From contig NC_059400.1 in the NCBI RefSeq assembly GCF_905220565.1, positions 8,826,159 through 8,890,158 on the forward strand: DNA of 64,000 nt, written 5' to 3'. The position numbers and the translations under genes are program-made. Each line of letters opens with the position of its first letter. The first letter of the stretch is position 1. Below the pieces are notes generated by a model. It did not search any database. It saw only the letters and a list, made by a program, of their open reading frames with translations, and had not been told where the DNA came from. Source of the DNA: Melitaea cinxia. Its lineage: Eukaryota > Arthropoda > Insecta > Lepidoptera > Nymphalidae. Shown one piece after another: positions 44,701 through 56,004 of the stretch.

Positions 44701-47700
44701 CTAATAATTATTATGTGAAATGTGCTAGTGGAAAGATTTATATACATATCTTTGTTTATAAATAAGATGCAATATGTATATTTAGTAAACAGATGACTAT
44801 AAAATCTATAGACTTGCTAATATTAAAAATGTATAATATGTAACATATATATGAACAGAGCTAGAATGAAAAGAAACTTTCAAAGCCGTATTGTTTTTAA
44901 CCAACACTAGCCAACTTAAAAAGATGATAAAGAAACTCTTTTGATAGTTTCGTCTCGTGATGAATCTAGTTGGTAAGGTCCTTTTATAAGTTGTGTTTGC
45001 ATAACTCTTCATCTTCGTTACTTTGGAACGTCAGAAGTAACAAAACTAAACGACGGAGTTGAATAAAACTCCGATATGCCTAATTTCCTTATTAAATTCA
45101 TAACTTTGTCAAACCTAAAGTTTTTGTACGATTTTGTTTTCTAAAGATCTTTAAAGTTTATACGAAGGTTATGTATAGAAAATTGCTAGCTCCGTTGTAA
45201 GTAATAAAAATGTCTAGTAGGTTAAACACATAATGTGAAAATTAAGTTTTATATGTTTGACAATAGACAATGATTTAATATAATACCTTGATATAATTGT
45301 GATCAGTAACCATAATGTTTATACACTTTAATACTTAACTACTTATAAAAAAATTAAAATTGTGAAATTTTTAGTTACTTATTTTTATATATTATACTTG
45401 ATTTTCTGATTTAAAAAAAATGACATATTTTCATACTGTATACTATCTTGTTTGAAACTTTAACTAATGAAATTTTCCTAACAGTTCCCCACGCTAGAAA
45501 TAGCATGATTAACTTGACAGTGACCTCGCGACTTGTTGGAAATAATTTATAGATGTACGGTATATTATATATGTATGTACCTTGCATATTTTGATCAACT
45601 AAAGTCCCTTTTCGTACTTTATCAAAAATATTGATTAGTCTGTTAAATATATATTTATGTAAACTTAACGTAGCTATTTATACTATGTCACGAAATAACT
45701 CTAATTTTATGTTGTTCTAGGATCTAGTTGAAAAGTTTTAAACTACAACTGTTATTCACTTTCATGACTTTCGTTAAATCCAGAAAAACCATAAGACAAG
45801 GATTATTTTTAAAAATACTCAATGCAATGCGAGACTTTTTACTCTTTGACTTTAAATTTTCAGTCGACAAATTACTTGATATTAATTTTGACACTACAGA
45901 AAGAGCAATTGCAGGTATTTCAAATTGTGCACAAATTATTAATTACAGCTATGCATCAGATCTTTTGTAAGGCTTAAAAGGCTGAAATAGAAATTCTCAC
46001 TTAATTGAGTTCATAACTACACCTAAATTTGCTTTTACCTACATACACAAAAGCTACTAACACAAAAGCTACAAGTACATACCTAAATATAAAAACATGC
46101 TTATTGAACATGAAGACTAATAATATGAAACAAAGTGACTGTTTTGTGTTTATTATGGTAAAAATCTATAAATGCTTGCTGTACACGGAAAGATCGGTGT
46201 AACTTTGACAAACTAAATTTTAAACAGTAGAATTTTCTGTAATATTATCTAAACATATTACGAAATTACGGAATCAATGAAATCAGATTAATTGTTGCTT
46301 ATATAAAACTATGATACAATATATATGTATGAAGATATAATAAATTTTGATATTCCGATATTAGTTAATCGCACAACGCTTGCGATTCTAGCTAAAGTTA
46401 ACCAAACTCATCGCTTTTATCTATGTTACTGGCTGGAGCACTGTATAAGTTTAATTGGAACTCCTATACGGTTAAATAGCTCTCTTGTCTGACAAATGAT
46501 ATGTGGTTATAACCTCAAAATGTATGTAAAGAGTAGAGAAATCAGAAATGAAATTTTTATATGTTTATTGTGTGTATACTGTATTTTGTTAGCAGAATCA
46601 TTTATGTGTCAATAAAATTATTATCTGTTATAACAAATTCATTTTGATATTATTCAAGGTTAATATAAATTTTAATTTTAATTCAATTATATTTCTGGTT
46701 AAACTTTCAAGGAAGTCTGCGTAAACAATATACTGATTTAAATTGTCCCCGGTCAAGAGCCGTCACTTAATCACATCATCCACTGTCTTTAAATGGTACT
46801 TGTAAACAATCAATTGCAATTGTCTCTCTCTTGCAATACTCTAAGATAATTGTCAATAGCAACTAATTATTTTATTGGTGTTTTAATAATCATTACTAAT
46901 GAAAAATGCAATTGAACTAAAACTGGTGCAGCAATAACTGTTTTTCTCTTCCGTCATCCATTATTTAAATCTTTGTATGATCGACTTTGGATTTATTGAG
47001 TAAAATTAGTTTATAAACGGTTAATTGATATATTCAATAACAGCTATCAATGAGCGTCTATTAAACTTGCAAGCCCTTAAAACATCAATAAATATACAAA
47101 ATAAAAAAAAATGGCGTGTTACGTGTTTGTTTACGCTTTAAAGCATTCATATCAGTAGCTTTTAAAGATTTGCGAATAAACTGGCGGTGCAACAACAACA
47201 AATAAGAAAAGCTTTGAACTTCGAAGTAGATGGAGTAAAGAATCAACATACATCAAAAATTTAATTAATACAAAAACTGTGTACTATTGCAAATTTTCCT
47301 TATAATTGTATAAGATCTTCGTAGGTTCTAGGCATATTCTTAAGTTATCTAATACTTGTATCTTTTTTAATTCATTTATAAAACAATATTATACAATAAT
47401 ATACATACGACCGTTGTCTTGGATAATGCTAGCTTATATGAAATGAACCAATAAAAACAAATCAATGACTACAATAACCCACTGGCAATATTCCAACTGC
47501 TAATGAAAGCTAAGTTTAGTTCCCATTGGAGTATTCTGGTTTGTTTCCGGTTACAATTAACTTCGTTTGCAATTTTTTTCAATTTTGTACTTATTGCGTA
47601 TGGTGCAACACATTTGTTTCTCAGGAATGAGCATCGATGTACACAATAATAACACAAAAGAACTTTTTTGGTAATATTTTTATGTAGCTGCTATTGTCAT

Positions 47701-48312
47701 CGCTGGCTCACATAAATATGTTTTCACATCATTTGCCTTTAGGTCTAAAGTGGCATTTCCGTCGCGTTGTGGCAAATGGCTTGGATATCCTCCAAATATG
47801 CCATCGAGATAAGCTATAAGATCTTTTAGTGTTATTACTGGGATACCCTATTAGCGATACCTTATTCCCTGTAAAGTATTCTGAACCTACTTTTTTAATA
47901 AATATTTTAAGTTTTTTTATATTTTCAAAATATATTATTGAATTAAGAACTATAGAAAATATAAGAATTAATTACAACTTTCTGAACAAAATTAATTTCA
48001 AAAGTAGAACATTATGTGGTCTGCTCTATTTATAAATCTTATTTTAAACGAAAATAATTATTTTAATTAATTACTTGTAGTTCGATATTTTATAAATCTA
48101 TGAATAAAATTAAATTATCTGCGAACATCCGCAAGACTTCTGATCCGCATATTAATATCCATCAAGATGCTTACGATACGTAAGTGTAACATTGTCAGAG
48201 ATATATTTTATACGCGACTATTAATTTTTTTATACTAGTAAAATGACTATTAAATTGATATGTGTTGTTATGTGTATATTTATTTTGCTTGAGCTCATTT
48301 TTTAAATCAAGA
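41770..48312. other. 6.5-kb AT-rich desert with one coding-like relic
   Basis: This is the longest stretch in the window without any repeat I can name. Frames at 42062-42286, 42673-42888, 44806-45012 and 45728-45970 (80 codons) have no recognisable motif. The 56-codon stretch at 47680-47847 is annotated separately. Very old repeats may be present but are not visible by eye. Confidence 0.5.
47680..47847 (-). pseudogene. Unrecognised coding-like relic
   Basis: On the minus strand 56 codons read protein-like, with normal composition: LKDLIAYLDGIFGGYPSH, then LPQRDGNATLDLKANDVK, and TYLCEP before a TAA. An in-frame stop lies a few codons upstream and there is no nearby ATG. I cannot assign it to a family. 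It could be an exon relic, a transposon piece or chance. The frame just 3' on the same strand (47469-47657) is not continuous with it. Confidence 0.25.
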
Positions 48313-48317
48313 GCATT

Positions 48318-48439
48318 TCTGGGGGTTGATGGAGATCGGGTCGGCAACGCGCTTGCGATGCTTCTTGTGTTGCAGTCGTCTATAAGCTACGGTAATCGCT
48401 TACCATCGGGTGAACCGTATGCGTGTTTGCCGACCTAGT
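48318..48439 (+). mobile_element. Poly(A)-tailed short retroposon (family A), 3' half
   Basis: GATCGGGTCGGCAACGCGCT, GGTAATCGCTTACCATCGGG and GTGTTTGCCGACCTAG mark the 3' end. The poly(A) tail is replaced by a TA microsatellite. Confidence 0.82.
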
Positions 48440-48463
48440 TATATATATATATATATATATATA
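48440..48463. repeat. (TA)n microsatellite at a retroposon 3' end
   Basis: About 12 TA units directly after the family A CTAGT end, where other copies have ACATAAAAA. Confidence 0.9.
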
Positions 48464-48735
48464 ATATAATTTTACCTAGCCATAGTTAAAAAAATGTTCT
48501 ATTTATATATTTGCGTAGTGTCATAAAAAGCATATAAATTATATTATTTCTGAAAATTTATATATAAATAATTAATACCTTATTTTGTTATTATACATTA
48601 TATTATTTATATATATATATATCGCAGATATTGTAATTGACTTCTGATTTATATGTAACCATTGATGTTGAGTTTGTAAACCATTGATTAACACAGTAAT
48701 TTAGTAAAATTACTAATGTGTTAAATGGTTTTGAT

Positions 48736-49611
48736 GATAAAATATAAAAAGGTGATAATGTTATTCACTCATCACGAAATCTCAAAAACCGCTTGACGTA
48801 TAAGGATGAAAATGAGCAGGGAGTTAGTTTATAGTTATTAGACGTCCGCTAAAAACGGATTTTTCGACAGGGCTGGGTTAAAGGGGTAAGGGGTTTGCAG
48901 GGAGGTAGTTAACAGTTAGTAAAGGTCAACTAAGAATCATTGTGTGATAGGGCCGCATATAGTTAAGTAAGGGGATGTTATATAATTTGTAAAATCTTAT
49001 ACAGTTAATTTTACATATAAGACCGTCATTTTTGGAGTTACAAGCATGTAACTTTACACAAAAATACACATTTCAGCGATTAACCCTATAAGTGATTCAA
49101 ATATTTTATGAATGCGTGTCTTATTTTATTTTTGGACTGCTTTTGAAATTATAATTACCGATTCAAATAATAAGTATATAAGAGTCTAAATGGAATTTTT
49201 ACAACTCGTACTAAACTTTTTGTTTATCTGTCATATCGGAAGTTAGAAGTATGAAATTTTATTTTTAGACTTTTGATTGCATATTCAATAAATTTGTATT
49301 CCAGACCTTACTAAAATTTTGGACAGTAAAATAAGGAGCTTATTTCGTATTACTCAAACTACCTAAAAACGGGTAGAGTACGCTTAACAGACAGTTGAGA
49401 AACTGTTTTACGCACGACTATTTTATGAAGCTTGATCGAAAGTTAGCTTTGCGAACACTCGGGTAGTTCTAGCGTAAGAAAGGGAAATCATATATGTGGT
49501 ATACAAAGAGGTCCTGAATTATTGTAATATTTACAACAATAAGTATAACTTTAGCATCTTATTGTAAATATATTCAATTTCTACACGAGCGAAGTCGCGA
49601 GCAACTGCTAG
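48736..49611 (+). mobile_element. Non-autonomous Helitron, family 2, near full length
   Basis: The 5' part ATAATGTTATTCACTCATCA with GAAATCTCAAAAACCGCTTG and the 3' end ACGAGCGAAGTCGCGAGCAA just before CTAG (49608-49611) and host T are the ends expected of a lepidopteran Helitron. The first TC is not certain, so the start is approximate. At about 875 bp it is longer than the other families but has no helicase frame. Confidence 0.72.
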
Positions 49612-49614
49612 TTA

Positions 49615-50548
49615 AAATACAAAAGAAAACCAATGTTATAAAAATTAAGTACATTAAACAGTATATAGTTAATAACATTTTGCGAAAGAAAACCTCAAAC
49701 CGAAAGTAAAATTGTTCCCGATCGCATTATGTTTTTTTTTAAGATATCTCTTGACTTTTATAAGAAAAGTACTTATTGGGAGAGATGTAAGTAGGTGACG
49801 AAATGGAATTAGCCGCGACTCACACAAAGCTTATACATTACGTATTATTCCATTGTGTGTACATTACTTTTATTAAATAAGTAAGTAATATTAGTATTAC
49901 TTACAAAATAATGTATTTTACAAAAATCGAATTTCTCTTTCCTCTTAAAATACGTTTCATGAATGAAACTGCGTCTCCCGCGGGATAGCCATTGGATCGG
50001 TACCTAAATTGGATCGGAGTTTCGCAGTACCTTTACGATACGTCAAAGCCCCTTCCGATCGCAAAACGTTTGTGAAGGCAGTACGCATCGTTTGACACAT
50101 ATAATATTGCTTACACAGTCATACTAACAAAATACCTAAGGTAAATTACTAAGAGTATCCCTCTTGTTATTTTGTCTTGTTCGAAGCAAAGTTGGAAGTA
50201 GAAAAACTTTTATCATTACGCCTCAAAGACCAACTCGTCTATAAGCCTATTATCTCCTGCGAGCATATTTTCTGTAGAAATATATTTAAATTGAGTTGTA
50301 CTCTTATTTGTGTCTTTATATTTAACTTCAACTGAAAAACGGGAAAAATATATCATAGAAAATAATTTATGATAATACATTATAAAAATATTAAAATATC
50401 AGCGAAGAATCATCAATTAGGAATAGCACATTTTCTTAACCCGCAACTGTGTAGAAATGGACTCCCTGCGAGACTGTCCTGATAACTGTATATATACTAA
50501 GTGCGCTTAAAAACATTAATAGCGCGATTTAGGCTCAGTTCGCGTAAT
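49615..50548. other. No recognised gene
   Basis: 49960-50100 is a GC-richer island (CGTCTCCCGCGGGATAGCC) with stops in all frames. Its origin is unknown. Confidence 0.45.
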
Positions 50549-50551
50549 TTC

Positions 50552-50882
50552 TTTCAGGCTATCCTGATTTGGACCGGACCAGGTCCTGATCCAGTATGCC
50601 TCACCACATTTGATTATATTTTACATCAGGCTATCCTGATCTGGACCGGACCGGGTCCTGATCCAGTATGCCTCACCACACTTGATTATATTTTACATCA
50701 GGCTATCCTGATCTGGACCGGACCGGGTCCTGATCCAGTATGCCTTACCATACTTGATTATATTTTACATCAGGCTATCTTTGTCTGGACCAGACCTGGT
50801 CCTGATAGAGCTTGCCGGATCTGGCATACTTCATTCTATCCTGATCCGGTCCAGATACATGATCTGGTTTAGCCTGACCTTT
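50552..50882. mobile_element. Foldback element with a 72-bp tandem array
   Basis: Three exact-period 72-bp units start at 50555, 50627 and 50699, followed by a diverged fourth from 50771. Each unit carries a near-palindromic core of about 26 bp (CTGGACCGGACCGGG facing TCCTGATCCAG). The left end CAGGCTATCCTGAT is mirrored at the right end, ATCTGGTTTAGCCTG. Because 72 is divisible by 3, the array stays open as a 24-residue repeat peptide (AILIWTGPGPDPVCL in each unit) within a 123-codon frame at 50501-50872. I take that frame as a by-product, not a gene. Confidence 0.85.
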
Positions 50883-50884
50883 TT

Positions 50885-51920
50885 TCTAGTCGGGGCGATA
50901 AATGTTGATACAATGAATAATAAAAATATAATTATAACACAAAAACTTTCAACTTGATTAGTAAAGGTCTATTGCCCAAAAAAGCATAAAATTCCTATAC
51001 TATTAGTCTCCAGGTCCCTCCACCTTGTAAGGACTACAGAATAAGATGTATAGAATTAAGATAATCAGTGGATTGACGTACCTACCAAAACGTGTAATAT
51101 ACGTAGGACTTTATGACTGTTACTAGGGCTGTATGGAAGTAATATTGATTCAGGTAACCAAAGTGTACCTCCTCTCCCCTGTCCTGATTATTTATTATTA
51201 CTATTAACGGTATTCTCTGATAGTATATTAAATGCCACATGAATTTAATTAAATAAATAATATAGTCAAGTCGTGTGAGACAATCGTTACGTTAATAAAA
51301 ATGCGATAAAAAAGCAATATTGGCAATGTGTTGAGCGACAAAAGGAACATATTTTAAGGCTTTGAGAAAAGGCAGTTAAAACGTGCGTGGAATATAAAAT
51401 TGTACAAATATGTTTTAGAATACTTTGACGGCAATAGTAGACATCAATATTCGTTTAACTATAAGCATTGAGATCTAATATGAAAATAAATGATATCGAG
51501 GTAGACAAGAAATATTAAATAATTTCAAACAACGGCTTTAATACGAAATATAAAGTTGAGGGATTAACTCGACGCAGGTTTACCGTGATTCATTCAAATA
51601 CTAAGCAATAAATAGAACGAAATATTTAAGTCAAAAATTTCTTTAATTACACTTTTAGCTTTATTCTCTAGCGTATTATTGTATGTGCTGGTGGTTCAAG
51701 GTGGTTTGCTGAATTTTTTTAGTCTTCGGTGCAATCTTGGACAATTCGTTAATAGACATTTAGCAGAAAACCATTACATATTCACCACCTTTCCTATCAA
51801 AGTAATTAAGTGGTAAAATTGTTTCAAATATACCAAGATCTTTATTTGATTTTAAATTTTAAACGTTTGTTTCAACTTCATGTTTTTATTTACACTTTTA
51901 ATTGTGTAACATCAAGCACA
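50885..51920. other. No recognised feature
   Basis: AT-rich spacer. 51000-51180 is slightly GC-richer without open frames. Confidence 0.45.
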
Positions 51921-51924
51921 ACGC

Positions 51925-52092
51925 ATGATTGCCACCAACCCGCCCCTGGAACTTTGCATAGCTTTCCACAGAAACACAAGAGTACTTGAAAGCAGTATTA
52001 TTTGGCTGTGATATTATGTAAGATTGAAGTTCTCCCTAGTAGAGATGCTTTAAATTTTGAGTAGTATATTTCTTGCGTGTGTTACTTCAACA
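51925..52092 (-). mobile_element. Poly(A)-tailed short retroposon (family A), 5' half, diverged
   Basis: CTTGAAAGCAGTATTATTTG, GCTGTGATATTATGTAAGAT and a TTTGAGTAGTATATTTCTTG block match the family in minus orientation. The 3' half is missing. Confidence 0.7.
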
Positions 52093-52094
52093 AT

Positions 52095-52532
52095 AGCTTA
52101 GTTTTCTTTTAAGAAATTTTTTTTTACCTTTTCTTTTTAAATTACAATATGTGAAAGAATGTTGATTTAACATAGATTGCGTTGCAAACAGCGGAGATTA
52201 GTATATAGGTTGGAATTGTTTTATAATATCCGCAACAGTCATATCATTAAGGAGTTAATCGCAGCGAAGTGTCTCAATCATGTATGAAGTATCGCAATGG
52301 AAATATTTTTTTTATTTGAATTTATAGAATTATTTGAATTTAATACATTTAAAATTATTTGTATTTTCATAAATTAGTGACGGGAATAAGTAAATAAAAA
52401 CGTAAATGGATTGAAAAAGAAAAAAAACATGGAATCGATTTAAAAATATATTTCAATGGGCAAATTAAAGTATTTTTACAGAATATATTTAAATTTTGTT
52501 TCTCAAAACATTAATGAAATTTTAACAAATAA
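52095..52532. other. No recognised feature
   Basis: AT-rich spacer before the duplicated block. Confidence 0.4.
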
Positions 52533-52536
52533 AATA

Positions 52537-52698
52537 CACATATGTACATATTATAATTTGAACATCTGCCTGTATCGCCGCCGTCTCGTTTTCTCATTAC
52601 CGCCAACAGTGAACATCAAAGCCGGAAGCATACTTTTAACCAATATCGGCGCAAAGAGAAAATTCTCTAACAGCCGAGTCAGGTTACCATGTCCTGTG
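52537..52698 (+). repeat. Block X, duplicated in inverse orientation
   Basis: Aligns with the reverse complement of 58941-59110 over about 160 bp. It includes shared runs such as GAACATCAAAGCCG, CGTTTTCTCATTA and GGTTACCATGT. A 110-codon frame (52456-52788) crosses it, but differences between the two copies fall at all codon positions, and the other copy has a stop right after the shared part. I therefore read it as non-coding. It lies on the 3' side of the PHD gene. Confidence 0.75.
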
Positions 52699-52699
52699 A

Positions 52700-53190
52700 A
52701 AGAAATATTGTTTGCTCATTATATTAAAGAAAACATTTATGTATATCAAATAGTAAAAACAGAACTTGTCTTGAACCGAAAAACATAAATTATATTATAA
52801 ACATAACACTGGTGAAAACGTCCTTTGATTTTATTAGACATTAAAAATATATAGTTGTTCCGACTTACCTATTTAAAAAATGAGATTCCATAAGTTTAAT
52901 TTTCAAGTCTGCGCACCACATTGTGACACCACCTGAAAATTTAAAGGTACAAAATTATAATATATATAATAAATTTGAATTAGGACATATTTATCAAAAA
53001 AATGTCTACAATATTGTACGAATTTTATTAATTTAGCATGTGTACATACAAAATTAATAGGCCTTGAATTTATGATAATCAAATATAATATTTATATTAT
53101 TAGCTGGACCTCGCAGTTATTTCAGCCGTAATTTTCGATACCGTGGGTATGTAGGGACAAAAAGTAATATTATAAAATTATATTTCAGTT
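52700..53190. other. 3' flank of the PHD gene
   Basis: AT-rich. 53100-53140 (TTAGCTGGACCTCGCAG) resembles a mutated Helitron 3' end on the minus strand. No convincing downstream exon or clear AATAAA signal for the minus-strand gene is seen. Confidence 0.4.
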
Positions 53191-53195
53191 AAAAA

Positions 53196-53627
53196 TTATA
53201 CATTATAATAAACAAAAATATATATATTATTAACCTTTGTAGCCCACAATTTTCGACACTCTGGACAGAACCAGTTGCCTTTTGGTGGAACATCAATGCC
53301 GACACACTTAAAATGGAACCATTCGTGACTGCACTCAGGCGAATCACAGCCAATCATAGGTAAACTGTCATCGTCTTTTCCACAAAAGCAATACGTGATA
53401 TCTAGTTCATTCTTTTCGATGAATTCACCACTTATCGGTAGAATATGACATTTATGGGCCGCATATCTCCATCTTCTAAGTCCACACTTCCTACAGCTAA
53501 GACTTTCAGTGCCGTGGCGCCAGTACAAGTGGGCGACTAGAACTTTATAATCGTAATAGAACATCGAACATCGACCACACGTATATACAATCTGATTTTC
53601 AAGTTTGTCGTTGCTCGTTTTGTTCAT
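53196..53627 (-). CDS. Zinc-finger/PHD-finger protein, ING-like PHD
   Basis: 143 codons, intact. Residues 17-38 form a C2H2 finger (C17, C20, H33, H38). Residues 45-61 are a second, irregular metal site (C45, C48, H58, C60 or H61). Residues 79-125 are a complete C4HC3 PHD finger with ligands C80, C82, C94, C99, H105, C108, C121 and C124. MIGCDSPEC, EWFHFKCVG and GNWFCPEC follow the ING-family pattern, whose PHD binds histone H3 trimethylated at Lys4. Cage candidates Y79 and W103 are present. A nuclear chromatin reader is inferred. ING proteins are longer and lack N-terminal C2H2 fingers, so this is not an ING orthologue. The ATG has A at -3. AAG-GTTAAT after K131 could be a splice donor, so the last 12 residues may be intron. 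A decayed paralogue lies at 54822-55028. Confidence 0.75.
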   Translation of the reverse strand: MNKTSNDKLENQIVYTCGRCSMFYYDYKVLVAHLYWRHGTESLSCRKCGLRRWRYAAHKCHILPISGEFIEKNELDITYCFCGKDDDSLPMIGCDSPECSHEWFHFKCVGIDVPPKGNWFCPECRKLWATKVNNIYIFVYYNV

Positions 53628-53724
53628 ATTTATATATTAAAATATAAATTTCACGTTATGATAATTTGTCGCGTCTATATAGAACGGATGGATACCAATA
53701 AATAAAATAGAAGGCAGGGTATCG

Positions 53725-53733
53725 CCTTATATA
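53725..53733 (-). promoter_or_regulatory. TATA box of the PHD gene
   Basis: TATATAAGG on the minus strand, about 100 bp upstream of the ATG. This would place transcription start roughly 70 bases before the ATG. The corresponding sequence upstream of the pseudogene has no TATA box. Confidence 0.5.
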
Positions 53734-53734
53734 T

Positions 53735-54270
53735 ACTTACTTATATTACACAGTAATTAGTTAGGTACGCTAAAAAGTATTTTATTTAATTTCTGGCAGA
53801 TTAGCTAATCATATCTTTTAATAACACAATACCTTTTTATCCCATTTTTAACGACTTCTCATTATATATGTCAATATACCTAATAGTTTAATGTAAAAGG
53901 CGATAACACAGATCATTAGAATTGGAATTACGTACGATGAAATAATTAGTTAATTACCTACTGTTGACCATTCACTTAAAAATATCATACAAACCTATAA
54001 TAAGATAATAATGATAGAAATCACTTGCTTCAAGAAGTTGCTGTGCAAGTTTTATAAGATACGCTGTATGAAGCAGTGGAAGTAAGGATACTTTTTTAAA
54101 TTATGTAAATTAATATTTTTCAAATAAATTATGTATTTGCTATGTTTTGTTTTAAAATACTTCTAGATAGTGCAACTTAAAGTATTGAATGTGACTAATT
54201 AGAGAAAAACATCACGCCCATTAATCATAATTTAGAAAACTACGCCTATTCAATTATCGTTGCATTTAGT
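53735..54270. other. Upstream region of the PHD gene
   Basis: Contains short stretches similar to the upstream region of the pseudogene (for example TTAGTTAATTACCTACTG against TTAGCTAATTACTGTTCG near 55287), indicating that the duplication extended upstream of the coding part. Confidence 0.5.
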
Positions 54271-54273
54271 TTA

Positions 54274-54371
54274 TTAAACTTTATCGAAAGCTCATTAACA
54301 TCACACAAGACTATAAATACAGCTCATTAAGAGGAATGGCACTTTAGTAAATTTTCAAGTTACTGTGGCAT
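54274..54371 (+). repeat. Conserved motif M, copy 1
   Basis: AGCTCATTAACATCACA, then TAAATACAGCTCATTA and GGCACTTTAGTAAATTTTCA align with copies 2 (57294-57440) and 3 (59510-59712). It lies about 650 bp upstream of the PHD gene ATG. It is non-coding. Confidence 0.75.
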
Positions 54372-54374
54372 AAG

Positions 54375-54632
54375 TTTCACAATTTTAAAGTTTACCATAC
54401 GACTCTAACTACAAGCAAACACATTAAATAAATGTACATTCTTTTACGCTTAAGGAAATTGGGTGAAAATAAATAACAACAATTTTGCTTCTACGTAGGA
54501 AATTTTCTTTAAAGCAAATATTACACTATTTTTGATTGTACATTAAATTGATATTTTACATATAATTTTATCTTTAGAGCTCATAAAATATATTAAAATT
54601 AATTGGAATAAATAACCCTTATTAACTATTCG
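54375..54632. other. Spacer between motif M copy 1 and a SINE head
   Basis: AT-rich, no match to block X, which might have been expected here from the order seen at 58.9-59.7 kb. Confidence 0.4.
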
Positions 54633-54636
54633 ACGA

Positions 54637-54712
54637 CGCGTTGGCACAACGGTCACAGCACTGGTTTGTGACTGTTACGCTGGCGGTTGCGGGTTTCAAC
54701 CCCGCACATGTT
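54637..54712 (+). mobile_element. SINE tRNA head only
   Basis: GACGCGTTGGCACAACGGTC (A box) and GCGGTTGCGGGTTTCAACC (B box with an extra T) match the common SINE. The body and tail are absent. Confidence 0.82.
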
Positions 54713-54821
54713 CCACCTATAATATATCTACTGGGTTTTGTAGAAGAACAACACGACGTAATATAATAGTACTACAAAATTTATAGTATATAATGATTTA
54801 ATTTCGAGATTACAAAAATTG

Positions 54822-55028
54822 TATTAACCTTTGTAGCTCACGATTTCCGGCAATCTGTGTAAAATCAATTGTCATCTTATGATTCAATGGTGACATTTCT
54901 TACAGAAGTGGTATCGTAGCACTGATACAAATGGTCTACTCGTAATAAGACTTTGTAATCGCAATAGAAAATTTTACAAAGACCACACGCGTAGACAACT
55001 TTGTCGGTTGACGTTTTGTATGTATGAA
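54822..55028 (-). pseudogene. Decayed paralogue of the PHD gene
   Basis: The minus strand reads YKTSTDKVVYACGLCKIFYC, then DYKVLLRVDHLYQ, matching residues 3-36 of the intact protein, with the first two Cys ligands preserved. It then aligns, with stops and frameshifts, to the HKCHI region. It jumps directly to the last part (N-stop-F-Y-T-D-C-R-K-S-stop-A-T-K-V-N against NWFCPECRKLWATKVN). The whole PHD core (residues 66-117) is deleted, the start codon is lost and several stops are present. The AAAGGTTAATA end is conserved in both copies. It is clearly dead. Confidence 0.82.
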
Positions 55029-55029
55029 T

Positions 55030-56000
55030 ATAAAACAATATTTATAGTTTTACATCAATTTCCACTAGCTTTTACTGTTGTAATATTCTGTCACGTCTAC
55101 AGAGATTCTTACAGTAGACGAAAACATAATTTAAATTTCGGATAGAAGAGCTAATTTTTTGGCAGACGTGAAATACCTATTTTACCCGACTAAATAATGA
55201 CTTACTTAACTTTTAATTACTGTTTTTAATGAAAACACCAGTAAAGTACTAAGAGTTAAAGTGAATTTCGTAAGATTAATTAATTAGCTAATTACTGTTC
55301 GCGATGAACTAAAAATACTGTTTAAATTAGGCACGACTATCTAGTCGTACATAGACTACAATTTTTCAAAATACTTTGTTAACATTTTTTTATAAAAAAT
55401 ATAGATTTAATATTACTGACAGCAAAATTAAATAAAAGAAGAGATAAACTGCATAAACTACGCAGTGTGAATCAGTCCCTTTTTTTAATCTTTTAGCATG
55501 GTTACTAAATCAGAATACATTAGTACAGTACACCTTTTCAAATTCTTTTACTTAATGACATGATATTATTATAATATATTAATGTGAATAACAACAGCGT
55601 AAGGACATCTCTATTAACTAAATAATTCTGAAAATGAACTTACTAGTTAACTAATCTGTTATCATTGAGTATTCACAATACTATAATTAAAATGTCATTA
55701 CTTCAGTGAAACAACATTAGGAATTTATTTAACTATTATAAGTAGATAATTAAAATCAAATATAAATTAACATCCACTTGTAAGTATTGATACATACTTA
55801 GTAATGATTATTTATCTGTATTTTAGAAAGATTCATTGTTTTAGATTGTATGTATACCTACTTAGAAATCAGATGCATAATAGTGCTATAGAAGAATTGC
55901 ATTGAATAAAATACAATTTATGAAAATAGAGACTTGTACGTCGGACAACACGTCACCTTACCTATACAGAAGAAATAGAACTTTTAAGCTATTTAATTTG
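55030..56000. other. Upstream region of the pseudogene
   Basis: GTCACGTCTACAGAGATTC near 55091 resembles GTCGCGTCTATATAGAACG upstream of the intact gene. The rest is AT-rich with no frame. Confidence 0.45.
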
Positions 56001-56004
56001 TAAA

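Noticed and set aside
54637..54712. Candidate tRNA gene
   Set aside because: The A and B boxes match the SINE head exactly, the B-box loop has an extra base, and no acceptor stem closes.
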